64,000 nucleotides of DNA from Dactylosporangium sucinum. GTDB taxonomy: Bacteria > Actinomycetota > Actinomycetes > Mycobacteriales > Micromonosporaceae. The notes beneath the pieces were generated by a model that was not told where the DNA came from, did not search any database, and saw nothing but the letters and a program-made list of their open reading frames with translations. The stretch lies in NCBI RefSeq assembly GCF_014647515.1, contig NZ_BMPI01000039.1, positions 41,087-105,086 on the forward strand. Reading direction: 5' to 3'. Shown here in pieces: positions 1-8,197 of this stretch (positions are counted from its first letter, which is position 1; the number at the start of each line of letters is the position of its first letter). The position numbers and the translations under genes were made by a program.

Positions 1-234
1 GCCGACATCCCCGAGCCGGTCGACCTGGTCAACGTGTTCCGGCCGTCGGCCGACGCCGCCCAGGTGGTCAAGGACGCGCTCGCGATCGGCGCTCCCGCGA
101 TCTGGCTGCAGCAGGACATCGTCTCCCCCGAGGGCCGGGCGCTGGCCGAGGCCGCCGGGGTCGACTACGTCGAGGACGCGTGCATCGCCGTGATCCGGGC
201 CGTCCACGCGATTACCGGACCCCGTAGTCCTTGA
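1..234 (+). CDS. CoA-binding domain protein (YccU type), 3' end only
   Basis: The reading frame is open from base 1 and stops at TGA 232-234, so only the last 77 residues are present. The text (VNVFRPSADAAQVV, AIWLQQDI, VEDACIAV) matches the C-terminal half of CoA_binding_2 proteins, small Rossmann proteins thought to bind CoA or acyl-CoA. The final conserved D-x-C-I pattern is visible. The start and the nucleotide-binding loop lie left of the window. The 3' end overlaps the convergent acyl-CoA dehydrogenase gene by 23 nt. The family call is good; the biochemical role is unknown for this family. Confidence 0.8.
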   Translation, partial: ADIPEPVDLVNVFRPSADAAQVVKDALAIGAPAIWLQQDIVSPEGRALAEAAGVDYVEDACIAVIRAVHAITGPRSP

Positions 235-1417
235 GCAGCCCCCGGCTGATGATCGTCTTCTGGATCTCGCTCGTGCCCTCGCCGATGAGCAGGAACGGGG
301 CCTCGCGCATCAGCCGCTCGATCTCGTACTCCTTGGAGTAGCCGTAGCCGCCGTGGATCCGGAACGACTCCTGGACCACCTCGGCGCAGTACTCGCTGGC
401 CAGCAGCTTCGCCATGCCCGCCTCGACGTCGTTGCGCCGGCCGGAGTCCTTCAGGCGGGCGGCGTTGACCATCAGGCCGTGGGCGGCCTCGATCTTCGTC
501 GCCATCTCGGCCAGCTTGAACGCGATCGCCTGGTGCTTGACCAGCGGCGCGCCGAACGTCTGCCGCTGCTGCGCGTACGCGATCGCCAGCTCGAACGCGC
601 GGATCGAGATCCCGCAGGCGCGCGCGGCGACGTTGACCCGGCCGACCTCGATGCCGTCCATCATCTGGTAGAAGCCGCGACCCGCCTGGTCCGGTCCGCC
701 CAGGATCGCGCTCGCCGGCACCCGCACGCCGTCGAGGACCATCTCGGTGGTCTCGACGCCCTTGTACCCCATCTTCTCGATCTTCCCGGGGATGGTCAGG
801 CCGGGCAGCAGCTCGTTCTCGCCGAAGCCGGGCGCCTTCTCCAGCAGGAACGTCGTCATGTTCCCGTACACCGACCCGGCGCCGAGGTCGGTCTTCACCA
901 GCGTGGCCACGACGGTCGAGTACGCGCCGTTCGTCAGCCACATCTTCTGCCCGTTGATCACGTAGTCGGCGCCGTCGGGCACGGCCTTGGTGCGGATCGC
1001 GGCGACGTCGGAGCCGCAGCCCGGCTCGGACATCGAGAACGCGCCGCGCACCTCGCCGGCGGCCATCCGCGGCAGGAGGCGCTCGCGCTGCTCGGGCGAG
1101 CCGTGCTGGGAGACCAGGTAGGCGACGATGAAGTGGGTGTTGACGATGCCGGAGATCGACATCCAGCCGCGGGAGAGCTCCTCCACGACCAGGGCGTAGG
1201 TCAGCAGCGACTCGCCGAGGCCGCCGAACTGCTCGGGGATGGTCAGCCCGAACAGTCCCATTTCGCGCATGCCGGCGACGATGTCGGCTGGGTAGACGTC
1301 GTCGTGCTCGAGCCGCTGCGCGTGGGGGATGATCTCCTTGTCCACGAACTCCCGCACGGTCTCCAGGATCGACTGCTGCACGTCGGTCAGGCCTGGTGTC
1401 TGGGCAAGGCGGGCCAT
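212..1417 (-). CDS. acyl-CoA dehydrogenase
   Basis: A 401-residue FAD-dependent acyl-CoA dehydrogenase of normal family length. An N-terminal helical domain is followed by the beta domain with FSMSEPGCGSD and the FAD/substrate strand MWLTNG. The C-terminal helical domain has RIHGGYGYSKEYEIERLMR and the GEGTSEIQ signature; E in the last stretch is the usual catalytic-base region. The ATG at 1417 has a GGAGG Shine-Dalgarno 8 nt upstream. Its close resemblance to the dehydrogenase found beside ccr/meaA in Streptomyces, and the CoA ester lyase nearby, suggest a short branched dicarboxylic acyl-CoA substrate such as methylsuccinyl-CoA. That substrate is inference; a generic short-chain acyl-CoA is the alternative. 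Confidence 0.93.
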   Translation of the reverse strand: MARLAQTPGLTDVQQSILETVREFVDKEIIPHAQRLEHDDVYPADIVAGMREMGLFGLTIPEQFGGLGESLLTYALVVEELSRGWMSISGIVNTHFIVAYLVSQHGSPEQRERLLPRMAAGEVRGAFSMSEPGCGSDVAAIRTKAVPDGADYVINGQKMWLTNGAYSTVVATLVKTDLGAGSVYGNMTTFLLEKAPGFGENELLPGLTIPGKIEKMGYKGVETTEMVLDGVRVPASAILGGPDQAGRGFYQMMDGIEVGRVNVAARACGISIRAFELAIAYAQQRQTFGAPLVKHQAIAFKLAEMATKIEAAHGLMVNAARLKDSGRRNDVEAGMAKLLASEYCAEVVQESFRIHGGYGYSKEYEIERLMREAPFLLIGEGTSEIQKTIISRGLLKDYGVR

Positions 1418-1533
1418 CTGGTCGACCTCCGTTGGTCAGCACAAGTTACCGGCGGGTACGCAGGCAGTATCGCGTCCGCACCGTGACCCGGCCAATGTGA
1501 GCGGCCCACATCCACCTGTGAAATTCTTCTCCG

Positions 1534-1758
1534 GTGAACGAGGACCAGCGGATTCCCGGCGTCAACACGATGGCGATCGCGGCCCTGGTATTCGCCGTGC
1601 TGCTCCCGCCGTTCGGCATCATCATGGGCCACATCGCGCGGGCCCAGATCAAGCGGACGGGCGAGGGCGGCCGCTGGCTGGCATTGACCGCCCTGATCGT
1701 CGGCTACACCCTGCTGGCCTGCCTGTGCGGCATCCCGATCGTGGTGCTGGGTGTTTAG
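1534..1758 (+). CDS. DUF4190 small membrane protein
   Basis: A 74-residue protein from a GTG start, with two hydrophobic segments (about residues 12-32 and 47-72) separated by the basic loop GHIARAQIKRTGEGGRWLAL. This is the DUF4190 hallmark: a GxxxG-containing hairpin with I-x-R-T-G-E between the membrane helices. The function is unknown; members are often fused to or sit near signalling proteins, but here it stands alone. It is divergent from the acyl-CoA dehydrogenase (116-nt shared 5' region) and overlaps the convergent SDR stop by 4 nt. An alternative start at the internal ATG (residue 13) would remove the polar leader but keep both helices. Confidence 0.75.
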   Translation: MNEDQRIPGVNTMAIAALVFAVLLPPFGIIMGHIARAQIKRTGEGGRWLALTALIVGYTLLACLCGIPIVVLGV

Positions 1759-2666
1759 CGGTACTGCGCCTCGCGGACGCTGTTGCCGCCGTCCACGACG
1801 AGCATCTGGCCGGTGATGTAGGACGCGCCGGGCGAGCACAGGAACGCGATCGTCGCCGCCACCTCCTCCGGCGTGCCCGGCCGGCCCATCGGGGTGCCGA
1901 AGCCCTGCTTGAGCTCGACCAGCGTCGACGCTCCCGTGTGGATGATGCCGGGGGCGACCGCGTTCACCGTGATGCCGTCGGCGACCAGTTCCATAGCCAG
2001 GGCCCGGGTCAGGCCCACGACCCCCGCCTTGGCGGCCGCGTAGCCGGCCTCGGCCGGCAGGGCGTTCACCGGGCCGGCCGTGGCCGCCAGGTTCACGATG
2101 CGGCCCCAGCCGTGCTCGGCCATGCCGCCGACGAACGCGCGGCTGACCAGGAACGCCGTGGTGAGGTTGCGGTCGATCTCGGCACGCCACTCCTCATAGG
2201 TGAGCTGCGCGACCGGGCGGAGCACCTCCGGGCTGGCCTTGCTGGCCAGGCCGGCGTTGTTGACCAGGATGTCGACGGCGCCGAGCTGGTCGCTGATCGC
2301 GTCGGCCAGGGCGCCGACCTCGGCCTCGACGGTGAGGTCGGCGACGAAGCCGATCACGCCCAGCTCGCTCGCGCGGTCGTGGATGCGCCGCGTGGTCGAG
2401 ACGATCGCGACCGCCGCGCCCATCGCCTTCAGGCGGCGGGCGGTGGCGTAGCCGATGCCGTCGGGGCTGCCGGCGCCGGTCACCAGGGCCACCCGGCCGT
2501 CGAGGCGTTCGGCGGCCGTCGCCGACTCGTCGTCCGCGGGATCTTCGGCGAGCTCGGGTCCGTTGGAGGGGACGGCGCGCAGCGTGCGCCGCGCGGAGGA
2601 CGGGCGGCTCACATCGCGCCGGCCGCTCTTGCCGGCGGGTCCGCTGGAGCGAAGGTCGGGTGCCAT
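1755..2666 (-). CDS. short-chain dehydrogenase/reductase, FabG-like
   Basis: A 303-residue SDR. The Rossmann core starts near residue 58 with VALVTGAGSPDGIGYATA. NNAG lies mid-protein, and the active site is Y-A-A-A-K, with a Thr where the usual catalytic Ser sits (LAATAGP). The C-terminal DGG near the end is typical of FabG-like enzymes. The start chosen is ATG 2666; it leaves a polar 57-residue N-terminal extension unlike most SDRs, so a later GTG near 2612 is possible. It lies 53 nt downstream of the CoA ester lyase on the same strand, so co-transcription is likely. The substrate cannot be read from sequence. Confidence 0.85.
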   Translation of the reverse strand: MAPDLRSSGPAGKSGRRDVSRPSSARRTLRAVPSNGPELAEDPADDESATAAERLDGRVALVTGAGSPDGIGYATARRLKAMGAAVAIVSTTRRIHDRASELGVIGFVADLTVEAEVGALADAISDQLGAVDILVNNAGLASKASPEVLRPVAQLTYEEWRAEIDRNLTTAFLVSRAFVGGMAEHGWGRIVNLAATAGPVNALPAEAGYAAAKAGVVGLTRALAMELVADGITVNAVAPGIIHTGASTLVELKQGFGTPMGRPGTPEEVAATIAFLCSPGASYITGQMLVVDGGNSVREAQYR

Positions 2667-2719
2667 AGGGCAAATCCTGCCTTCCGGATCCGCCACCGGG
2701 CAATGCGACGCGCGTTTTC

Positions 2720-3673
2720 TCAGGCCGGCGGGGTGAACGAGGTGGTACGCGACATGCCCGCGGCCCGGCCTTTCGCCGAGATGACCAGCGCCATCTTGCG
2801 GGAGGCCTCGTCGATCATCTCGTCGCCGAGCATGACCGCGCCGAGCTTCCCGCCGGCCTCGGACGTGTAGTAGTCGTACGCGTCGAGGATGAGCTCGGCG
2901 TGATCGTAGTCCGCCTGGGCCGGGCTGTAGACCTCGTTCGCGGCGTCGATCTGGCCCGGGTGCAGCACCCACTTGCCGTCGAAGCCGAGGGCGGCGCTGC
3001 GCTTGGCGACCTCGCGGAACGCCTCGACGTCGCGGATCTGCAGGAACGGGCCGTCGATCGCCTGCAGGTCGTGCATGCGGGCGGCCATCAGGATGCGCAT
3101 GAGGATGTAGTGGTACGGGTCGCCGGGGTAGTCGGGGATCAGCGCGCCGACGACGAGCGACTTCATGTTGATCGAGGCCATGAAGTCGGCCGGGCCGAAG
3201 ATGATCGTCTCGACGCGCGGCGAGGCGCCGGCGATCGCGTCGACGTTGACCAGGCCGGCGGCGTTCTCGATCTGCGCCTCGATGCCGATCTTCCCGGCGG
3301 GCAGCCCGATCGTCTTCTCGATCTGGGTCAGCGTCAGGTCGAGCCACTGGACCTGCGCGGCCGACTGCACCTTCGGCAGCATGATGCAGTCGAGGTGCTC
3401 GCCGGCGCCCTCGACGACCTCGATGACGTCGCGGTACGTCCACGGGGTGGTGAGGTCGTTGACCCGCACCACGCGGGTCTTGCCGCCCCAGTCGCCATCG
3501 TTGAGCGCCGCCACGATGTTCTTGCGCGCCTCCGGCTTGGCCAGCGGCGCGACCGCGTCCTCCAGGTCGAGGAAGACCTGGTCGGCGGGCAGGCCCTGGG
3601 CCTTGTCGAGCATCTTCACGCTCGACCCGGGAACGGCGAGGCACGAGCGGCGCGGGCGACCGAGAGCGGCCAT
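2720..3673 (-). CDS. CoA ester lyase, HpcH/HpaI-CitE family
   Basis: A 317-residue TIM-barrel lyase. Visible are RRSCLAVPGS at the N-terminus, the metal/substrate stretch FLDLEDAVAP, KTRVVRVND, the IEAQIEN metal-ligand segment, and FDGKWVLHPGQI near the C-terminus; all are typical of malyl-CoA and beta-methylmalyl-CoA lyases. The ATG at 3673 has AAGGAG 7 nt upstream; a TTG 18 nt earlier would contain that site and is rejected. It strongly resembles the lyase encoded beside ccr/meaA in streptomycetes, so cleavage of beta-methylmalyl-CoA to glyoxylate and propionyl-CoA is a reasonable guess. It probably shares a transcript with the SDR downstream. Confidence 0.88.
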   Translation of the reverse strand: MAALGRPRRSCLAVPGSSVKMLDKAQGLPADQVFLDLEDAVAPLAKPEARKNIVAALNDGDWGGKTRVVRVNDLTTPWTYRDVIEVVEGAGEHLDCIMLPKVQSAAQVQWLDLTLTQIEKTIGLPAGKIGIEAQIENAAGLVNVDAIAGASPRVETIIFGPADFMASINMKSLVVGALIPDYPGDPYHYILMRILMAARMHDLQAIDGPFLQIRDVEAFREVAKRSAALGFDGKWVLHPGQIDAANEVYSPAQADYDHAELILDAYDYYTSEAGGKLGAVMLGDEMIDEASRKMALVISAKGRAAGMSRTTSFTPPA

Positions 3674-3729
3674 GGAAGGGCTCCTTAGCAAGGGTTAAGG
3701 GGCGAGGTACGCCACGGTAACCTCGTCCC

Positions 3730-4575
3730 GTGAGCGCGCAGAATGCCCCTGTGGGAGATCTCACCGGCCGTACGATCGTGGTCACCGGAGCCAGTTCAGG
3801 CATCGGTCTGGCTGCATCCGTCGAGATGGCGCGCCGCGGTGCCCACGTGGTGCTCGTCGGCCGCAACCCCGATCGTCTCACCGCCGCGGCCGCCGCGGTG
3901 CAGGATGCGACCGGCGGGAAGACTCCCCCGGCCTACCGGGCCGACTTCGCGCGCCTCGACGACGTGCACGTGCTCGTCGATCATTTGCGCCAGCGGTACC
4001 AGAGGATCGACGTCCTGGCGAACAACGCGGGCGGCGTCGTGCGGGGGCATGCCGTGACCCCCGACGGGTTCGAGGAGACGATCCAGACCAACCACCTGGC
4101 CGGCTTCCTGCTGAGCAACCTCCTGCGCGAGCAGCTGCGCAACGGCCGCATCATCAACACGGCCTCGGGCGCCCACGCGATGGGCGCGATCGACCCCGAC
4201 GACCTGCGCGGGGCCCGCCGGACGGGGCTGTGGCGGAGCTACGGCTCGGCGAAGCAGGCCAACATCCTGTTCGCGGCCGAGGCGGCGCGGCGCTGGCCCG
4301 ACATCATGTCCGCGGCGTACCACCCGGGCTGGGTCCGCAGCCGCTTCGGCACGAGCATCGGGGTCGGTTTCGCCAGCCGGATCACGCCGTTCGCCAAGAC
4401 GCCGGAGCAGGGCGCCGACACGCTGGTCTGGCTGGCCGCGACCCCGGCCGTGCAGCTCACCTCGGGCGGCTACTACGTCAAGCGCAAGCTCGCCCAGCCG
4501 ACCGCGGCCACGCGCGACCCGCGGCTCGCGGCCCGGCTGTGGGAGGCCAGCCTCAGCGCTGTCGGTCTCGGGTAG
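3730..4575 (+). CDS. SDR family oxidoreductase, retinol-dehydrogenase-like
   Basis: A 281-residue SDR with TGASSGIG (about residue 19), NNAG, and an active site of S (NTASGAHA) and Y-G-S-A-K. The Arg after the first strand (GRNPDR) suggests NADP(H). The length and the post-catalytic AAYHPGWVRSRFG segment resemble the retinol dehydrogenase/WWOX-like SDR group. GTG start at 3730, divergent from the CoA ester lyase. The 3' end overlaps the convergent hypothetical gene by 23 nt. The substrate is unknown. Confidence 0.87.
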   Translation: MSAQNAPVGDLTGRTIVVTGASSGIGLAASVEMARRGAHVVLVGRNPDRLTAAAAAVQDATGGKTPPAYRADFARLDDVHVLVDHLRQRYQRIDVLANNAGGVVRGHAVTPDGFEETIQTNHLAGFLLSNLLREQLRNGRIINTASGAHAMGAIDPDDLRGARRTGLWRSYGSAKQANILFAAEAARRWPDIMSAAYHPGWVRSRFGTSIGVGFASRITPFAKTPEQGADTLVWLAATPAVQLTSGGYYVKRKLAQPTAATRDPRLAARLWEASLSAVGLG

Positions 4576-5050
4576 CCCCGCGCACCTTGTGCAGGCGGAA
4601 CGGCCGCTTCGGCAGCCGGGTCGCCGGCGAGGGCCGGGGCGGGGCGGCCTGCGAGTCGTCGGGCATCGGGCTGGTCTCGCCGGCCGGGGTCAGGCGGCTG
4701 ACCACGCACCGCTCGGCCCACCCGGCGGCGAGGTCGGTGGCACCGTTGAGGCGCTTGCCGGCCAGCTGCGGCACGAGCTCGGCCCAGTCGTCGGCGGACG
4801 GATCGATGCGGGTCACCGTCGCCGCCCAGGTGACGATGCGCCCGCCGTGGTCGCCGCGGAGCGTGACGTCGGCCGTGGCCGCCTCGGCGAGCCCTGGGGC
4901 GGCCTGCTCGCCGGGGCCGCTCACGACCAGCAGCGAGCCGCCGAGCCAGGCGCACCACACCAGGTAGGCCGGGCCGGCGCCGGGCACCGACAGCCAGGCG
5001 ACGGCGGCCTTCTTGGCGGCCTCCTCGATCAACGGCTCCATACCCGCCAT
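4553..5050 (-). CDS. actinobacterial hypothetical protein
   Basis: A 165-residue protein with no family I can name confidently. The N-terminal two thirds look like a compact soluble domain (LIEEAAKKAAVAWLSV, then alternating beta strands such as AYLVWCAWLGGSLLVVSGPGEQ and GRIVTWAATVTRI). The tail is basic and Pro-rich and ends in RDRQR. There is no signal peptide or membrane helix. The start is ATG 5050, 4 nt past the AMMECR1 stop; an in-frame ATG at 5041 is equally possible. Tight spacing places it third in a HAD-AMMECR1-hypothetical operon. Confidence 0.6.
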   Translation of the reverse strand: MAGMEPLIEEAAKKAAVAWLSVPGAGPAYLVWCAWLGGSLLVVSGPGEQAAPGLAEAATADVTLRGDHGGRIVTWAATVTRIDPSADDWAELVPQLAGKRLNGATDLAAGWAERCVVSRLTPAGETSPMPDDSQAAPPRPSPATRLPKRPFRLHKVRGATRDRQR

Positions 5051-5054
5051 CCAA

Positions 5055-5633
5055 TCACAGCGGCGTCCGCGGCGACCGGTCGTGAAACTCGCTCGACCCG
5101 TACCGGAAGGCCGCCACTCCGGCCGGCCACTCCCCCTCCGGCCAGCCACCCTTGCGCAGCAGTGCGGTCAGGAACCGCTCCGGCTCGGGCAGCTTGGCCC
5201 AGACCGACGGCAGGAACGTGGCCCGCCGCCGGCCGTCGTCGAGGATCAGCCCGTGGGTGCCCGGATCCAGCGCGGCCAGCACCTGCGTGTCGTCGCCGGC
5301 CGGGATCTCGGTCGGCCGGTCGAGGACCGAGACCTTGACGTCGAGCAGCGGCCAGTCGTCGTGCGTGACCGGCGGGAGGCGGGGGTCGGCCATCGCCCGC
5401 ACCGCGTTGCGCACGACGTCGTGGTGCAGCGGGCGGACCGGCTCCAGGGTGCCGACGCAGCCGCGCAGGACACCGTCGCGCTCGAGCGTGACGAACGAGG
5501 CGCCGCTTGCGTGCAGGGCGCCGTCGAGCGGCAGCCGGGCGACGAGACGGACCCCGCTGAGGCGCGCGCGGACCGCGTCCGCCGCCAGGCGGGCGAGGAG
5601 CCGGCCATCCGTCAGCGACAATGCCGCCGTCAC
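5055..5633 (-). CDS. AMMECR1 domain protein
   Basis: A 192-residue AMMECR1-family protein, close to the full domain length. The signature LRGCVGTL is present (residues about 56-63), preceded by ASGASFVTLERDG. It is followed by AVRAMADPRLPPVT, the KVSVLDRP strand, HGLILDDGRRRATFLPSVW and the terminal FRYGSSEFH. The family is cytosolic and of unproven biochemical function; a role in RNA or redox chemistry has been suggested for relatives. Its GTG start overlaps the HAD stop codon in a GTGA junction, implying coupling. Confidence 0.92.
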   Translation of the reverse strand: MTAALSLTDGRLLARLAADAVRARLSGVRLVARLPLDGALHASGASFVTLERDGVLRGCVGTLEPVRPLHHDVVRNAVRAMADPRLPPVTHDDWPLLDVKVSVLDRPTEIPAGDDTQVLAALDPGTHGLILDDGRRRATFLPSVWAKLPEPERFLTALLRKGGWPEGEWPAGVAAFRYGSSEFHDRSPRTPL

Positions 5634-6325
5634 GCCACCAGCATAGGGGCGCCGACGAGCGCAAGGACGTCATGCAGCGTTTCGATTCGGCCGCCGCGCC
5701 AGTCGGGCTCCGCGTGGAAGGTCAGGTGGTCGCCGAGGTCCGGGGCGGCCAGCTGTACCGCGGTGAGGCCGAACGCCTGGGCGCCGGTCAGCTCGCGGCC
5801 GCCGCCGTCGCCGACGTAGAGGCACCCGGCGGGGTCGGCGCCGAGCAGGTCACAGGCGGTGCGGTACATCGCCGGGTCCGGCTTGGCGGCGCCGACCTCC
5901 GACGAGTAGACCGCGGCGTCGAACAGGCCGGCCAGGGCGGACGTCGGCAGGAAACCCGGCAGCTCGAACCAGCAGTCGCTGACGATCGCCACCTTGACCC
6001 CGGCCGCGCGCAGTGCCCGCAGGACGGGCACGGTCTCGGCGCGCAGCGGGGCGTCGTCCTGCAGCGCCGCCAGGCGTAACTCGAGCGCGGCGTGCAGCTG
6101 TGCGTAGGACGGCGCGGCGCCGATGCGGGCACACAGTGCCCGTATGCCGGAGATCGCGCCGTTGCCGACCCCGCCGCGGGCCCGCTCGTCGAAGGTCAGG
6201 TCCAGCAGGTCGACCCACTCGTCCGGGTCGACCCCGAGCACCTCGGCCGTCCGCCGGTGCCCTTCGCCGCGCCGTACGGCGGACGTACACGTGTTGAAGT
6301 AGTCAAAACAGACAGCAGCGAACAC
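5630..6325 (-). CDS. HAD-superfamily hydrolase
   Basis: A 231-residue Rossmannoid HAD protein with all four motifs: FDYFNT near residue 7 (nucleophile Asp), VAIVSDCW (motif II Ser), GAAKPDPAMY (motif III Lys) and LYVGDGGGRE (motif IV). The residue two after the nucleophile is Phe instead of the Asp used as acid/base by phosphatases, which recalls dehalogenase-type or non-phosphatase HADs. A C1 cap is present between motifs I and II. The GTG start at 6325 heads the HAD-AMMECR1-hypothetical operon. The substrate is unknown. Confidence 0.88.
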   Translation of the reverse strand: MFAAVCFDYFNTCTSAVRRGEGHRRTAEVLGVDPDEWVDLLDLTFDERARGGVGNGAISGIRALCARIGAAPSYAQLHAALELRLAALQDDAPLRAETVPVLRALRAAGVKVAIVSDCWFELPGFLPTSALAGLFDAAVYSSEVGAAKPDPAMYRTACDLLGADPAGCLYVGDGGGRELTGAQAFGLTAVQLAAPDLGDHLTFHAEPDWRGGRIETLHDVLALVGAPMLVA

Positions 6326-6390
6326 TGATCGGCCCCCCTCGTATCCCCCAAACGGATGAGTAGGGTCTTACAGGGTGGCGAGGGCGACAA

Positions 6391-7362
6391 GTGTCGGATC
6401 AACGACAGTTTTCAGCTAGTGCAAAGATCTCCCGCATGGCTTCCGTCGTCGCGCTCGTGGTCGCGATCGTGGCGATCTCGTCGTCGGCGCCGCTCATCGC
6501 CTTTGCGGCCGCCCCGTCGCTGGCCATCGCCTTCTGGCGCAATGCCGCGGCGGTCGGCGTCCTCGCGCCGGTCGCGCTGGTGCGGCGGCCGGACGAGGTG
6601 CGCCACCTGTTCGGGCGGCGCGCCGGACTCGTGAGCGTCACGTCCGGGCTGTTCCTGGCGGTCCACTTCGGCGCGTGGGTGCCCAGCACCAAGCTCACCA
6701 GCGTCGCCATGTCGGTGGCGCTCGTCTCCACCACGCCGATCTGGACCGCGCTCGTCTCGGCGGTTCGCGGCGTGCGGGTGCCGGCCTCGACCTGGGCCGG
6801 CATCGGGCTGGCGGTGGCCGGCGTCGCGCTCGCCACCGGCGCCGACCCCGACCTGTCGCCCCGGGCCCTGCTCGGCGACGGGCTGGCGCTGCTCGGCGGC
6901 CTCGCCGCGGCCGGGTACACGCTGCTCGGCAGCCGGGCCCGCGCGACGATCGCGACCACGACGTACACGAGCGTCTGCTACTCGGTGTGCGCTGTCGTCC
7001 TGCTGGCCGCCTCGCTCGTCACCGGCGCCGACCTGGTCGGCTTCGACGGGCAGACCTGGGTCGCGATCGCCGCGATGACGATCGGGCCGCAGCTGCTCGG
7101 CCACACCCTGATCAACTACGCGCTGCGGCGCATCGGGTCGACCACGGTCGCGGTGCTGCTCCTGCTGGAGGTGCCGGGCGCGCTGGTCATCGCCTGGCTG
7201 CTGCTCGGCCAGCTGCCCGAGGCGCGCACGCTGCCCGGGATCGCCGTACTGCTGGCCGGCGTGGCGATCGTGGTGCTCGGGGCGCGCCGTCAGCCCGGTC
7301 AGCCCGGTCAACCCACGAACGGCGGCACGGCCATCTCGCCGGAGGCGATCGGCACCACGTGA
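6391..7362 (+). CDS. EamA (DMT superfamily) transporter
   Basis: A 323-residue polytopic protein with about ten hydrophobic segments arranged as two EamA repeats. The first covers roughly residues 16-150 (FWRNAAAVG, LVSTTPIWTALVSA) and the second residues 165-305 (GPQLLGHTLINYALRRIG, LLLEVPGALVIAWLLLGQLPE). It is predicted to be an inner-membrane metabolite or drug exporter with unknown substrate. GTG start at 6391; an internal ATG at 6436 would shorten the cytoplasmic N-terminus. The last 55 nt overlap the convergent PhzF gene and carry a short CAGCCCGGT repeat. Confidence 0.9.
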   Translation: MSDQRQFSASAKISRMASVVALVVAIVAISSSAPLIAFAAAPSLAIAFWRNAAAVGVLAPVALVRRPDEVRHLFGRRAGLVSVTSGLFLAVHFGAWVPSTKLTSVAMSVALVSTTPIWTALVSAVRGVRVPASTWAGIGLAVAGVALATGADPDLSPRALLGDGLALLGGLAAAGYTLLGSRARATIATTTYTSVCYSVCAVVLLAASLVTGADLVGFDGQTWVAIAAMTIGPQLLGHTLINYALRRIGSTTVAVLLLLEVPGALVIAWLLLGQLPEARTLPGIAVLLAGVAIVVLGARRQPGQPGQPTNGGTAISPEAIGTT

Positions 7363-8165
7363 CCGCCGACGGTCGCGGCGACCGCCACCCCGCCGGACGC
7401 GGTGACCGAGCACTGCAACGACGACGGCCGGCGGATCTCCACGCCCTGGATGATGTGGTATTGGCTGAGCCCGTCGCCGGGCAGCAGACCGGCCGCCACC
7501 AGCCAGACGCCGAGGCCGAGCGCCGCCGACCCGGTCGCCGGGTCCTCGGCCACGCCGACCCCGGGGACCAGCACCCGGACGTGCGCCTCGTGCCGCTCGG
7601 CGTCCCAGTGGAAGACGCTGAGGTTGTCGACCTCGTGCTGCAGCCGCACCCTGGTGACCGCCTCGTCGGTCACCGACAGGTACGCGAACTCGAGCCCGCA
7701 ACCGGCCGTGCGCGGCGCCGGGCCGACGAAGTCGTCCTCGGTCAGGCCGAGCGCCGCGAGGAGCGGCGCCGGGTCGAGGGCCACGCCGACGGTCGGCTCG
7801 CCGCCGGTGACGGTCGCGCTGTGGTGCTCCGGGTCGACCCGGATCGGGATCAGGCCGGCGCCGCACTCCTGCACGATGTCGGTGCCCTTGACGACGCCGG
7901 CCCGGTGCAGGGTGACCGCGCAGCCCACGCTCGGGTGGCCGGCGAACGGCAGCTCGACGCCCGGCGTGAAGATCCGCACCCGGTAGGTGGCGCCGGGCGT
8001 CGTCGGCGGCAGCACGAAGATCGTCTCGGACAGGTTGAACTCGCGCGCGATCGCCTGCATCTGCTCGCCGGCGAGGTCCTGCGCGTCGTGGACGATCGCC
8101 AGCGGGTTGCCGGTGAAGGGCCGGTCGGTGAAGACGTCGACGACGGAGTACCGCACCATGCTCAT
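7308..8165 (-). CDS. PhzF family epimerase/isomerase
   Basis: A 285-residue member of the PhzF/diaminopimelate-epimerase-like fold. It shows the N-terminal VDVFTDRPFTGNPLAIV, the SETIFVLP segment carrying the conserved Glu used as general acid/base in PhzF, FAGHPSVGCA, and GVAEDPATGSAALGLG in the second half. No phenazine genes are nearby, so this is one of the many PhzF homologues of unknown substrate. ATG at 8165; a second ATG follows two codons later. It is convergent with, and overlaps, the EamA gene. Confidence 0.92.
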   Translation of the reverse strand: MSMVRYSVVDVFTDRPFTGNPLAIVHDAQDLAGEQMQAIAREFNLSETIFVLPPTTPGATYRVRIFTPGVELPFAGHPSVGCAVTLHRAGVVKGTDIVQECGAGLIPIRVDPEHHSATVTGGEPTVGVALDPAPLLAALGLTEDDFVGPAPRTAGCGLEFAYLSVTDEAVTRVRLQHEVDNLSVFHWDAERHEAHVRVLVPGVGVAEDPATGSAALGLGVWLVAAGLLPGDGLSQYHIIQGVEIRRPSSLQCSVTASGGVAVAATVGGHVVPIASGEMAVPPFVG

Positions 8166-8197
8166 GAGCGGAAGCCTAATAAGTAGGCTGGTTCCTT

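Noticed and set aside
7308..8165. Phenazine biosynthesis
   Set aside because: PhzF homologues are widespread and no other phz gene is present.
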